NCBI RefSeq assembly: GCF_002087295.1
Contig: NZ_MWVI01000086.1
Coordinates: 1 to 64,000 of the forward strand
Source of the DNA: Vreelandella lionensis
Lineage (GTDB): Bacteria > Pseudomonadota > Gammaproteobacteria > Pseudomonadales > Halomonadaceae
DNA: 64,000 bases
Reading direction: 5' to 3'
Below are positions 1-9,010 of the stretch, one piece after another (the first letter of the stretch is position 1; each line of letters begins with the position of its first letter). The notes beneath the pieces were generated by a model that was not told the origin of the DNA, searched no databases, and was given only the letters and a program-made list of their open reading frames with translations. The translations under genes and the position numbers were made by a program.

Positions 1-211
1 CGGGGGCCGGTCTCACGGATTCAGGTATTAATAAGGGCCTGATGAATCTTATGAAATGATTGATTTCCGATTGATCAAAGCGAGTCGAACTGTCCATGGA
101 GTTTTCCAGTGTGATGTTTAGGCAAAAAATTGTCCTGCATCATATGCCCTTCAGCTGCCTAGGTAAACCTTGCTTTTGGCGCATTGGAAGCAGAGCAAAA
201 AAAGGCCTGAG
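1..211. other. Left-edge stretch, no gene seen
   Basis: No convincing coding frame, RNA gene or terminator is visible here. It lies downstream of the minus-strand glycosyltransferase that ends at 212 and may hold the end of that operon's transcript. Confidence 0.4.
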
Positions 212-1132
212 CTACTGCCAATACCGATGATGCATCGAGATAGATTTTTTGATGGTGTTAGAAAGGTAGTGTTGCAACCTTCCTACTCGGTAGCCCACGT
301 ATTTTAACACCGTACGCAGGCCCGCTTCGGGTAAATACCAAGGGGCGTGGCGCATTAAATAGGCGATTTCTGAGCGCACAAAGCGCGCTCCTTCACCTTC
401 TGCTGGGCCAAGCCACGTTAACAGCCACTGCTCGCGATGATGCAGCACCCCGATATCAAAGTACCGCTTAAACTCTTGTACCAGGGTGTAATTGTGCGAA
501 TGATAAACACACGCCGATGCTTGATAGGCGATCTTCCAGCCCTGCTTTAACAACCGCGCCCCCGCAATCATATCCTCGCTTAAAATCGTGCGATGCGGGA
601 ATCCACCAGCGCCTATGAGCGCCTCGCGGCGGTAAGCAGCAAACGAGTTCGATAAAAAAGCCGTTTTGATGCCTTTTGTCGGAATATCATCGCTGCTAAC
701 CACATACGAGCGGGCCGGATAATTAAAGAGCCGAGCATGGGCGGCAAGGGGGGTGGCATCGTGATGCGGTAACTGACGCCCATAAGCAGCCCCCACCTGC
801 GGGTCTGCAAAGGCGTCAACCAGCTCGGTAAGACTATCGGGGCTAGAGAGTAAGGCATCCTGGGTCATAAACACCACAATATCCTGCTCAAGCCACTGCA
901 GCGCCTGGTCGCGGGTGGCGCCATGGTCGAACGCTCCACGCTCAATCACCCGAACGCTTGCCCCCATGGCTTCCGCCTCCTGAACGGCGTCATCGGAAGA
1001 GGAAGAGTCCACCACCAGTAGCGTTACCTCTGGCAAAAGAGGCGCCACGCAAGCGAGCCACGCTTGCCAGCGTGAGCCCGCATTAAGCGTTGGTACGCAA
1101 ATCGCAACCGAAAGTGGCGGCAACACAGCCAT
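212..1132 (-). CDS. GT2 glycosyltransferase, rhamnosyltransferase-like
   Basis: A 306-aa family 2 (GT-A fold) glycosyltransferase. The N-terminus has the nucleotide-sugar beta-strand pattern (AICVPTLNAG), followed by VVDSSSSDD. The motif FDHGATRD resembles the F-N-H-G-x-T-R element typical of rhamnosyltransferases. SEDM near residue 185 is the usual acidic catalytic region. There is no signal peptide or strong membrane helix, so it should act at the cytoplasmic face, adding a sugar (probably L-rhamnose) to a lipid-linked polysaccharide. It is the last gene of a minus-strand polysaccharide operon. rfbB and rfbD at 61-64 kb could supply dTDP-rhamnose, but that link is inferred. Start is ATG at 1130-1132. 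Confidence 0.8.
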   Translation of the reverse strand: MAVLPPLSVAICVPTLNAGSRWQAWLACVAPLLPEVTLLVVDSSSSDDAVQEAEAMGASVRVIERGAFDHGATRDQALQWLEQDIVVFMTQDALLSSPDSLTELVDAFADPQVGAAYGRQLPHHDATPLAAHARLFNYPARSYVVSSDDIPTKGIKTAFLSNSFAAYRREALIGAGGFPHRTILSEDMIAGARLLKQGWKIAYQASACVYHSHNYTLVQEFKRYFDIGVLHHREQWLLTWLGPAEGEGARFVRSEIAYLMRHAPWYLPEAGLRTVLKYVGYRVGRLQHYLSNTIKKSISMHHRYWQ

Positions 1133-1197
1133 GGCCTAGCGCTCGCCTAGCAAATAGTTTTTAACCCGGCGCTGCACACTCGGCGGTACCCCCCGAG

Positions 1198-4100
1198 CTA
1201 AGGTCGCAACCAAGCCTGCTCGCGTAACCGGTAGAGCACAAGCACCGCTCGCTGCCACCAAGCGCGAGAAGGTTCAGGGGCAACCAATGCATAGGTTTCC
1301 CACTGCGAAGGAAAGGGCACATCGGCAGGCGTGGTGGTATCCTTCAATACCGCCGTATACGCCTCTTGATAAAACTCAGCGCTAAGCGAAGAGAGCGACG
1401 AGACATCCAACGCCTCCGGTAACTGGCCGGTGCGCTGTAGCGTCTGGAAGTGCTCCACCCAGGAAGCAGGCGACGTATCCCACGGCATTAACCAGCTCAT
1501 TGGGCGATGAGCCAACCGCTCAGAGAACGCCCCCAAGGCCGGTGCTACCACCGGCAGCCCTAACGTTAGGCAAGTGCTTAGGGTATAGCTATAGGTTTCA
1601 GGGCAAAGCGATGGGAACCACACCACATCCGGCTGCCACTCTTCCAGCATACGGTGAAGCTGCTGTTGCTCGAACGGGCCAGTGACACAAAGGTTTTTCG
1701 ATGTCTTCAGCGCGCGGTAACCATAGCCAAACAGGCTAAACGTTAGCGGCGCATCCTGTTTAGCCGCTTCGCAGGCCACTTCCTCCAGCACATCAGCGCC
1801 TTTCATGGGGGAAAGGGCACCTAATACCGCAATGCGCAGCGGCCTCTTGCCATCCACGAGCAGCGGGGCAGGGGTAGGATACTGCTGCTGCAACTGATCC
1901 GGGTGCCCGGCGACCGTCACGGCTAATTCAGGGAAGTAGCGCTGAACACGCTGAGCCGTAGCGGCGCTAGGTGCAATGACCCGCTCACAGCTGGCAAGCC
2001 ATTCACCGGCTTCTAACCGCCACTGCTCAATCGAATCGGCCCCTGCCACCGGCTGAGACACCAGGCACGCTTTACACTGCTCCAAGCCCAGCTCGACACA
2101 GTAACGGCCCTGCTCGGTGGTCATGCTAATTTGCGGGCACACGCTGTAAAAATCGTGCAGCGTGGCATCCTGCGGCACGTTTAACGTGCTGGCCAATGTG
2201 CGAATACGCGCATCAAAGCCCAGCCAGTGGTGCCAGTGCAAACGCTGCACGCCTAAATAGCGCAGCATAGCGACCAGCGCCGACCAATCCTCAGTGGCGT
2301 GATAGCGTAGCGTTAGGCCACCTTTAGCAACATCCCGGCTCAATACCACATAGCCGTTGGTGTCTGGGCGTAATATCAGCCAATCAATCTCAGGGAAAGT
2401 CTCGGCAAGCTCGCGGCAGTGCTGTTCGGTGCCGCCGCCGCGTTGGTGGTTAAGCATTAGCACGCAGGGGCGCTGGCTTTGGTGCAACTGCTCAATTTCA
2501 GCCGCCATGCGCGCCTGTTTGGCGGGGTCCTGCTGAATAAACATATGCACACGGCGCTGAAAATCAGGGTGCAGTTCATCCATCACCGCCAACGCCTTCT
2601 GTACCCGCTCGGGCTGGCTAGCCCCAAAGCTTACGCTGCCTTTATGCCAAGCAAACACATCCAGCGCGTGCACATGCCGCCAACCCGCATAAATAGCCCG
2701 CATGCAGAAGTCGTTCTCTTCGCCGTAGCCTTTGCCAAAATGCTCTTCATCGAATAACCCGATGTCATCCAGGCAGTCGCGGCGAATATACATACAAAAC
2801 CCAATCGCGGTGGGAATATCCACCGTGCGGCCACGGTTAGTGGCTGCAAACAGCCGGTCAATCGCCAATAAATCGTAGCCGTTAGGGAGTTCGTTATCGT
2901 CGCAAAAACGCGGGTAGCTACAGATAGTGGCGTTATTGGAAAACGGCGTAACGCTGGAAACAGGCCGCTCGCCGCCCTGGTAAGCCGCCGTAATCAGGCG
3001 GTCTAGCCAATCGTTAGCCACTTCCGCATCGCTGTTAAGCAGCACCACATCGGCCCGCTCGGCATACGCCATGCCCCGGTTAACGGTGCCCACAAAGCCT
3101 AGGTTCTGCTCATTTTCCAATAACACCATCGGCTGGTGCTTGGCTGCTTCGCGCAACCACTCCGTGACTTCCGGCTCTGGGCTGGCATCGTTAATCACCA
3201 CCAACCGGTACGCATGGCGTGGGGTGGCGGCCCACACGCTCTCTAAACAGGCGCGCGTTTCCTCAAGGCCCTTCTATACCGGCACAATGATAGCAATAGG
3301 GCCAACCGGCGCTTTTTGACGGCCTTTTGCCGGGGGTGGCGCAGCGGGAGCAGCCGGTGTGAGTGCCGCATCAGGCGTGGGTTGGCGCAGGCGGCTCATC
3401 AACCAACGTAGCGGCGCGGTTAAGCGCATAGAGCGGGAGTTAAGCAGCGCCTGAAACGACCTTTCCAGCGCCGTAAAGTGGCTCTCTAGCGTGTTGTAGC
3501 GGTTTTCCAGAGTGCTGTAATTCGCTTCCAAGGAGCTGTAATTCGCTTCCAGCGCGCTGCGCTGCTCTTCCAGAGTACGGTTATGCTCCTCAAGGGTGAG
3601 GTTATACGCCTCAAGGCTTTTTATCTGGCTATTTAAAGCCGCCGCGTCTTCCTGGTACTGCTCTACATCTTGCTTGTACTCGGCATATACCGTACGCGAC
3701 TCGCTATGCAAAGCCGCTACATCCTGGCGCAGCTGGCTGATATCCCAGCGCTGCTGCTCGCTAAGATCGTTAAGCTTGCCAATGCACTGGCTTAGCACGT
3801 TCAGGTCGGCGCTGGGCAGCCACTTGCGGTAAACCGTATCGCGGGCGTGCTCATAGCGCTCGGCGCTACGCTCAGCCGATAGCCCAGACTCACCAAGGCT
3901 AAGCCGGTAAGTCGCGCTTACCCCGGGCGCATGGATAAACGCCCCTTGGGTGGCCAGCTGTAACCAGAAATCCCAATCCTCCAGCAGGGTCAGCTGGGTA
4001 TCAAACCGCGCATTGGCCTGCTTTACCGCCGCCATGCGGAACAATACCGCATGAATAGGAAGCGTATTACGTACCAGCAGCTCGCCTTCTAGCCAAGGCG

Positions 4101-4530
4101 AATCCATCACATCGTCGGTGCTGTTTTCGGTACTGGTCTCGGTGTTGTTGCCCGCTTGCTCCAGGCGTACGCCCGCATAAGCTGCTGGCGCCTCGTTGGT
4201 AGCCAGTGCCGCCAGTAAGCGCTCAAGATGGTTAGGATCAACAAGATCATCCTCATCCAGAAATAGCGCGTAAGGGGTCGTCACGCTATCCAGCCCCGCA
4301 TTGGCGGCCTCTGCACGGGGCAGTGGGGTAGCGGAAGGAATAATCCGGCAGGGTAGAGACACCTCAACGGGCAGCGCTTGAAGTTCGCCCCCCGTTGCAT
4401 CAATCACCAGAATTTGAACATGGCGGTAGGTTTGCGCATCCAGCGCTTCCAGTGCATCCCGTAAACACGCCCGATTCATGCTGCGTACCAGGACACTAAC
4501 GCCTAAAGGGTATTGTTCATTCACAGCCAT
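1198..4530 (-). pseudogene. Large multidomain glycosyltransferase interrupted by in-frame TAG
   Basis: One reading frame of 1,111 codons broken by a single TAG at 3274-3276 (minus-strand sense). The part before the stop (418 aa) is a GT2 domain (GVSVLVRSMN, DEDDLVDPNH) plus a coiled coil with LEANYSSLE/LENRYNTLE-type repeats at residues ~270-345. It ends in PIAIIVPV, the first strand of a second GT2 domain. After the stop the same frame continues KGLEETRACLESV and the rest of that GT2 (VVINDASPEPE, LLNSDAEV, KGYGEENDFCMR). A GT-B/GT1-like domain follows (LGALSPMKG, GLPVVAPALGAF). GT2 domains usually have Tyr after IVPV, so TAC or TAT to TAG is the simplest change. It is either a sequencing error, a real nonsense allele, or two polypeptides made by reinitiation. 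It would build a complex cell-surface glycan. Confidence 0.8.
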
Positions 4531-4570
4531 AAAAATCCTAAAATAAAAAACCGGTAGCCTGTGTCAGCTG

Positions 4571-5461
4571 TTAACGCCCTAATAGACGCTTTAATCGAGT
4601 GAGCCAACGCCAACCTCGAGACGCCAGAATGGCATCCAGATAGGCGCGTAATTCCGTGTACTGCGCATCGCGTTCGGCCAGCCGCTGGCGTAGCCCGTCA
4701 CTGGTGGCCGCGTGTGCCTGATGGGCAGCCCGTTCAGCATGATAAGCGTTTTCGCAGCGCAGCAAAGCAAGATCTTGCTGCGAGGGCAGGCGCTGCTCGG
4801 AAAACGGCTCATGCGCCTCTAGCACATGGAACGCCTCTGCCGCGCTAACACCCAGGCCAAGGGTGTAGCTGCGGTAAGTATTGAGCCCAGCAATTTGTTC
4901 AGCGTAGCGCTGCTCAGCCAGTTGCGAGGTAAAGCAATGCATGGCCTCGCGCTTTAAACGCTCCACCGAAGAGATATCGACAAGATCCGTAACGCTCAGC
5001 GGCACGCCAATTTCATACAGCGCCAGGGTCAGCGGTGCCTGAGTAGCACGATGATAAGCACGCACCGCCTGAATAGCGGCATCGCATACTGCCCGGTGGT
5101 CCGGGTGCATTTCCCACAGCGAAGGAGCAAATAACAGCGTAGGCTGGGAAGAGAGCAAGTGCTCGGTCAACTGCTCAATCAGCGCTGCCTGACTGGCTTC
5201 CAGCCCACGGTCTTCAAATGACCACTGCAGCGGCGCTGGGTAGCCCAGCAGGGTGGCCGCCGCCGCCGACTCCGCATAGCGCGTTTGCGCCTGGGGCCCT
5301 TGGCTAACAAGAATTACCTCAATGCTGGCCCCGCCGCTAGCCAACTGGGCCAGCGTACCGCCGCAACCAAATACTTCATCATCCGGGTGGGGTGCCAACA
5401 CCACTACCCGCGTATGTTCAAAGGCCGTGGTTGAGTACGGCACATACCATGCTTCTCTCAT
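4571..5461 (-). CDS. PIG-L/LmbE family deacetylase
   Basis: A 296-aa PIG-L family protein. The zinc-binding signature HPDDE sits near the N-terminus (VLAPHPDDEVFGCGG, residues ~25-39), with the second metal motif MHPDH around residue 120. These enzymes remove N-acetyl groups from GlcNAc-type sugars. Within this operon the likely substrate is a polysaccharide or lipid-linked intermediate. The C-terminal ~80 residues are Ala/Glu/Arg-rich and probably helical, ending in a basic tail (WLTRLKRLLGR) that could contact membrane or partner glycosyltransferases. It is separated from the large glycosyltransferase by 40 bp and is probably co-transcribed. Start is ATG at 5459-5461. Confidence 0.85.
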   Translation of the reverse strand: MREAWYVPYSTTAFEHTRVVVLAPHPDDEVFGCGGTLAQLASGGASIEVILVSQGPQAQTRYAESAAAATLLGYPAPLQWSFEDRGLEASQAALIEQLTEHLLSSQPTLLFAPSLWEMHPDHRAVCDAAIQAVRAYHRATQAPLTLALYEIGVPLSVTDLVDISSVERLKREAMHCFTSQLAEQRYAEQIAGLNTYRSYTLGLGVSAAEAFHVLEAHEPFSEQRLPSQQDLALLRCENAYHAERAAHQAHAATSDGLRQRLAERDAQYTELRAYLDAILASRGWRWLTRLKRLLGR

Positions 5462-5540
5462 GCGATGACACCTTTTCCATAAGGTACTGCGTGACTAACG
5501 ACAACGTGATTCAACACCCAACAACACATGGCCGCCTTCA

Positions 5541-6510
5541 CTAGCTAAAATCCGTATCGCCACCCATCAGCCACCAGTGGTGGCGGGGTTCCTGCCCAAG
5601 GGGCAGCCCATTCCCTTGGCTACCCGGAACCACCACCTCCGTTTCACTGACCACCGCTGACGTGCCCTCCAGTGCATTAGCAACCGCAGGGGTCATCCAG
5701 GCAATCAGCTGCTTGGCCCCCATACGCGCCGTAATGTGGCGGGCACACGCCACCACTTCCGCCATGGCCGTGGTAGGGGCCACAATATCCAGTAGCTCTA
5801 CCGTTTCCGGCGTATGCTGGCGCAATCCACACACACGCCCAGCGTTTTCCGCGTTAGCCCGTGAAACACCCGCCAGCACACATACCCCCTACCAGGGGCG
5901 CGCACAAGCGCTGCTGCAGCCACTGCCCATCACGCTTGCCCACCGCGAACGGCGCCAGAGTAGGGGCCATGGCCTGCCACAGGCGGTCTACCGTGGCGGC
6001 ATCGCGTTCTTGCAGCGGCGTTGCCGTGGTAAGCCAGCGCCGCTTGGGCGCGCTTTGCCACGTTGCTTCTACGATCCGGTCGGTATCGCAATAAAGCTTC
6101 AGCGCGCTACCCAAGCGGGTATGGCGAGCATGCGGAAAGCCAAACGCATAGCGGTAATCGCACGTTTCCCCCACTTTTTCAGAGAAGAAACGATGCACCA
6201 CCTGATAGAAAGGGCCACGCCTTGTCAAAATGCCGCGATAGCGCGGGTCTACCATCACATCGCCCATCTGCACTGCCGTTAGCTGGCGCCCGCCAAACTG
6301 AACAGAGCGGGGCATACCGCCGTTAAAGGCAATAATGGTATCGCCATCTAAACACACCACCCCAGGGGAGCTGGTGTCGCGGTACTTCCACGCCCACTCC
6401 TCACGGGTCATGGGCGCATCAAAACAGCGTGCAAACAGGCTGAGTAACGCCTCGGTATCTGCCTCGGTAGCCCAACGGGTTTGCCAACCACTACTGTTCA
6501 CGACGGGCAC
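5541..6510 (-). pseudogene. GNAT N-acetyltransferase, frameshifted
   Basis: Two overlapping minus-strand frames form one protein. The first (6510 down to about 5885) has a GNAT-like N-terminus with TEADTEALLSLFARCF and the acetyl-CoA region VDPRYRGILTRRG. The second (about 5910 down to 5541) continues YVLAGVSRANAENAG to the end. Going from the first frame to the second requires removal of one base in the GC-rich stretch ~5888-5910. The corrected protein is about 320 aa. The probable role is acylation of an amino sugar, which fits the neighbouring PIG-L deacetylase. The start is a GTG at 6508-6510 that overlaps the end of the ABC ATPase gene. The frameshift may be a sequencing error. Confidence 0.7.
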
Positions 6511-7759
6511 CTGCTGGCTGAACCGTTAGCCACTGGTGGGGCAGCGTTACCACGCCACGCGCCACGCTCTCTTGGGTGACATGAAAACTGCTCACCGGAT
6601 CAACCCACTCATAACTGTGCAAACCGCGCTCACAAAACAGATAAGCACCCACATGGTACTCACCCTTTAACAGCGCCAGTTGCGGAAAGTGCAACGTAAT
6701 CTCGCCTTCACCATGGGCATCACGCGGCACCACCACGTCAGATTCCCAGCTACCCGCGCTGGTCACAATCTGCCCAGAGGGCGTAGAAATAGTGGCCGCA
6801 ATGCCGGGGCAGGGCAGCGCCGGGTCGCTGGCAAAGCGCACATGAATGCTTAAATCGCTGCTGCCGCTAAGGGCAGAGTGCTGCGGGGTAGCAATTTCCC
6901 CATCCACCCTCACTTCGGTACCTAGCAAACGGGCGCTGCCCTGGGGCGGTGCGCGGCGCTGGTCGGCGGCGGCACTTTGCTGAACCCCGCGCTCTTTCTG
7001 TTCATCGCCTGCTAAAAACTGCTCGTAGCGCGGCACCACCAGCGAAGGCACATCATCGGCAATTACCTCGCCGCCCTCAATCCACAGGGCGCGGTCGCAT
7101 AGGGTTTCCACCTGATACAGCGAGTGCGAGCAGAACAGAATGGTAGCTCCGGCATCGCGCAGCGCCATAATGCGGTCGAACGACTTCCGGGCGAAGGCCC
7201 CATCCCCTACGGAAAGCGCTTCATCCACCACCAAAATATCTGGCTCTACGCTGGTCGCCACCGCAAATGCCAGCCGCACATACATACCGCTGGAGTAAGT
7301 TTTTACCGGCTGGTCGATAAAATCGCCAATACCCGAAAAGGCATGAATATCATCAAACTTGGCCTGCACCTGCGCACGGCTTAACCCAGCAATGGCCGCC
7401 GACATAAACACATTTTCACGGCCAGTAAATTCCGGGTTAAAACCAGACCCCAGCTCTAACAGCGCGGCAATTTTACCATTGACGGTAATGGAGCCGGAGC
7501 TAGGGGAAAGCGTATTGCACACCAGCTGCAGCAGGGTAGATTTACCCGCCCCGTTACGCCCCACCAGCCCTACTACTTCACCCCTGGCAATGGTCAGGTC
7601 GAAGGGTTTTAACCCCTGAATGGTATCGAAGCGAGCCAGCTTCCGCAGCCCGTTAAACTGCAGCAGCAGCCGGTCTAGCGGGCGGTGGTAGCGGTAAAAC
7701 GTCTTACTCACCTGCTGCAGCTCTATGGCAGGTGTAGAAGGTTGCGCGTCATAAAACAT
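6491..7759 (-). CDS. Wzt-type polysaccharide ABC transporter ATPase with C-terminal glycan domain
   Basis: The ATP-binding subunit of an ABC polysaccharide exporter, 422 aa from the chosen ATG at 7757-7759. An in-frame upstream start would run deep into the permease gene. Walker A is GRNGAGKST, the signature region is YSSGMYVRLAFAV, and Walker B is ILVVDEALSVGD. After residue ~260 comes a beta-rich domain (LGTEVRVDGEIA, GEGEITLHFPQL), as in Wzt proteins that read the O-antigen terminus before export. The start overlaps the stop of the permease gene, showing tight translational coupling. The presence of a Wzt C-domain suggests that glycan is polymerised and capped in the cytoplasm. Confidence 0.88.
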   Translation of the reverse strand: MFYDAQPSTPAIELQQVSKTFYRYHRPLDRLLLQFNGLRKLARFDTIQGLKPFDLTIARGEVVGLVGRNGAGKSTLLQLVCNTLSPSSGSITVNGKIAALLELGSGFNPEFTGRENVFMSAAIAGLSRAQVQAKFDDIHAFSGIGDFIDQPVKTYSSGMYVRLAFAVATSVEPDILVVDEALSVGDGAFARKSFDRIMALRDAGATILFCSHSLYQVETLCDRALWIEGGEVIADDVPSLVVPRYEQFLAGDEQKERGVQQSAAADQRRAPPQGSARLLGTEVRVDGEIATPQHSALSGSSDLSIHVRFASDPALPCPGIAATISTPSGQIVTSAGSWESDVVVPRDAHGEGEITLHFPQLALLKGEYHVGAYLFCERGLHSYEWVDPVSSFHVTQESVARGVVTLPHQWLTVQPAGARREQ

Positions 7760-8558
7760 CAGCAAAGCCTCCGCGCAATTTATTAAACAGCCAGTAGCCA
7801 GAAACAATCATCATCAGCCCCGCCAGCGTAAGCCCAGCCAACGGCAACAGCGCAGGCCACTGGTGCAGAAAGATCACCTCGCGCAGCTGGGTAATCAACA
7901 GGGCCAACGGGTTAAGCAAAAAGGTGGATTGCCACGCCTCCGGCACGGTAGAAAGCGGATAAAAGATCGGCGAGAGAAACATTAATATAGACGTAAAGAG
8001 CGCCATCATCGGCCCCAGGTCGCGCAGGTAAACCCCCAGCGCCGAAAGCCACAGCCCCAACCCCACCAGCAGCAACGCAAACGGGGCCACAATAAGTGGC
8101 AGGGCCAGCCAGGTAACGCTAGGGCCGGTTAATAGCGCGGTAAGCACCAATAATAAGCACAAACTGGTGAGCGCCTGAAAACTCGCCGCCAACACGCAAG
8201 ACCAAGGCAGCAAGGTAAGCGGAAAGACCACCTTAGTGACAAGATTAGGCTGGCTAGTGACCAACCCAGGGGCACGGTTCACCCCCTCGGCAAACCAGTT
8301 AAAGGTTAACAGGCCCGCAAATACCTGTAGTGAAAAGTCCATTTGTGCCGAACCGGTGGCTTCCACCGGCCACTTCAAATTGAAGAAGCCATAAAACACC
8401 AGGGTAAAGGCAGCCAGCATCATCAAAGGGGAGAGCAGGGTCCAGCCCAGGCCCAACAAAGAACCACGGTAACGGCCTACCACGTCTCGCCGGGTGAATT
8501 GCCACAACAGGTGAAAGTGGCGAAGTAAAGGTTGTGCAGCCAAAGCAAGCTCCCGCAT
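7749..8558 (-). CDS. Wzm-type polysaccharide ABC transporter permease
   Basis: About 269 aa with six hydrophobic segments, of the ABC-2/TagG-Wzm type. The N-terminal TRRDVVGRYRGSLLG motif is characteristic, followed by WTLLSPL. It pairs with the downstream ATPase to move undecaprenyl-linked polysaccharide across the inner membrane. The ATG at 8556-8558 is chosen over an in-frame TTG six bases upstream. It is the first gene of the minus-strand operon, so the operon promoter should lie in 8565-8900, back to back with the S-layer promoter region. Confidence 0.85.
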   Translation of the reverse strand: MRELALAAQPLLRHFHLLWQFTRRDVVGRYRGSLLGLGWTLLSPLMMLAAFTLVFYGFFNLKWPVEATGSAQMDFSLQVFAGLLTFNWFAEGVNRAPGLVTSQPNLVTKVVFPLTLLPWSCVLAASFQALTSLCLLLVLTALLTGPSVTWLALPLIVAPFALLLVGLGLWLSALGVYLRDLGPMMALFTSILMFLSPIFYPLSTVPEAWQSTFLLNPLALLITQLREVIFLHQWPALLPLAGLTLAGLMMIVSGYWLFNKLRGGFADVL

Positions 8559-8852
8559 GGGCAAAGGGCGCTATCTTACCCCTAGCGCTGCTAGGGTGCC
8601 AAGCAGGCCAAAAATGACAAAAAATCCACAATTGCCATCACCCGCGTTCAGCCTCCGTATAAATGCCTATGCAAGAACAACAAGTTAGAGAACATTGTTT
8701 TTTTATTAGTCTACTAAACGGTGTATTAGCGCAAAAATAAGTCAGAAAAATTAAGATTTTCAACTATCTTGTATGATTAACTATGCTTGCACCCAGGAAC
8801 TATAGTTGGCATATTGCCATCTGGCTGGCTTGAGGTTCTTAGTCAAACCCTA

Positions 8853-8881
8853 TTGGCTGATAAAGAAAAGCTGTATATCAT
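8853..8881 (+). promoter_or_regulatory. Candidate sigma70 promoter of the S-layer gene
   Basis: TTGGCT (8853-8858) and TATCAT (8876-8881) are separated by 17 bp. The -10 matches the consensus at 5 of 6 positions and the -35 at 4 of 6. It would give a leader of about 120 nt before the ATG at 9011. Long structured leaders are common on abundant S-layer mRNAs. This is a pattern match only. Confidence 0.4.
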
Positions 8882-8886
8882 CGCTC

Positions 8887-8898
8887 TGCGATATCGCA
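8887..8898. repeat. 12-bp palindrome in S-layer leader
   Basis: TGCGATATCGCA is a perfect palindrome just downstream of the candidate -10 box. It could be an operator or the 5' end hairpin of the transcript. Confidence 0.4.
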
Positions 8899-8974
8899 AA
8901 ACCGCAAGCAGCAAAAGTGGTTGGGTATCTGAGCTTGTGCTAACGTAACTTTGCGTGGCTCAGGACTGAAGCCC

Positions 8975-8986
8975 GACAACGTTGTC
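8975..8986. repeat. 12-bp palindrome next to S-layer ribosome binding site
   Basis: GACAACGTTGTC is a perfect palindrome ending 8 bp before the AAGGAG at 8995-9000, which precedes ATG 9011. It could affect mRNA stability or translation, or bind a regulator. Confidence 0.4.
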
Positions 8987-9010
8987 AAGATTGCAAGGAG
9001 TTTTATCTCA

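Larger units (their letters stand above)
8565..9010. other. Divergent intergenic region between polysaccharide operon and S-layer gene
   Basis: 446 bp without a gene, AT-rich between 8690 and 8790 compared with its flanks. It must contain the minus-strand operon promoter and the S-layer promoter and leader. A sigma70-like pair and two 12-bp palindromes in the S-layer leader are listed separately. No ORF here is convincing. Confidence 0.6.
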
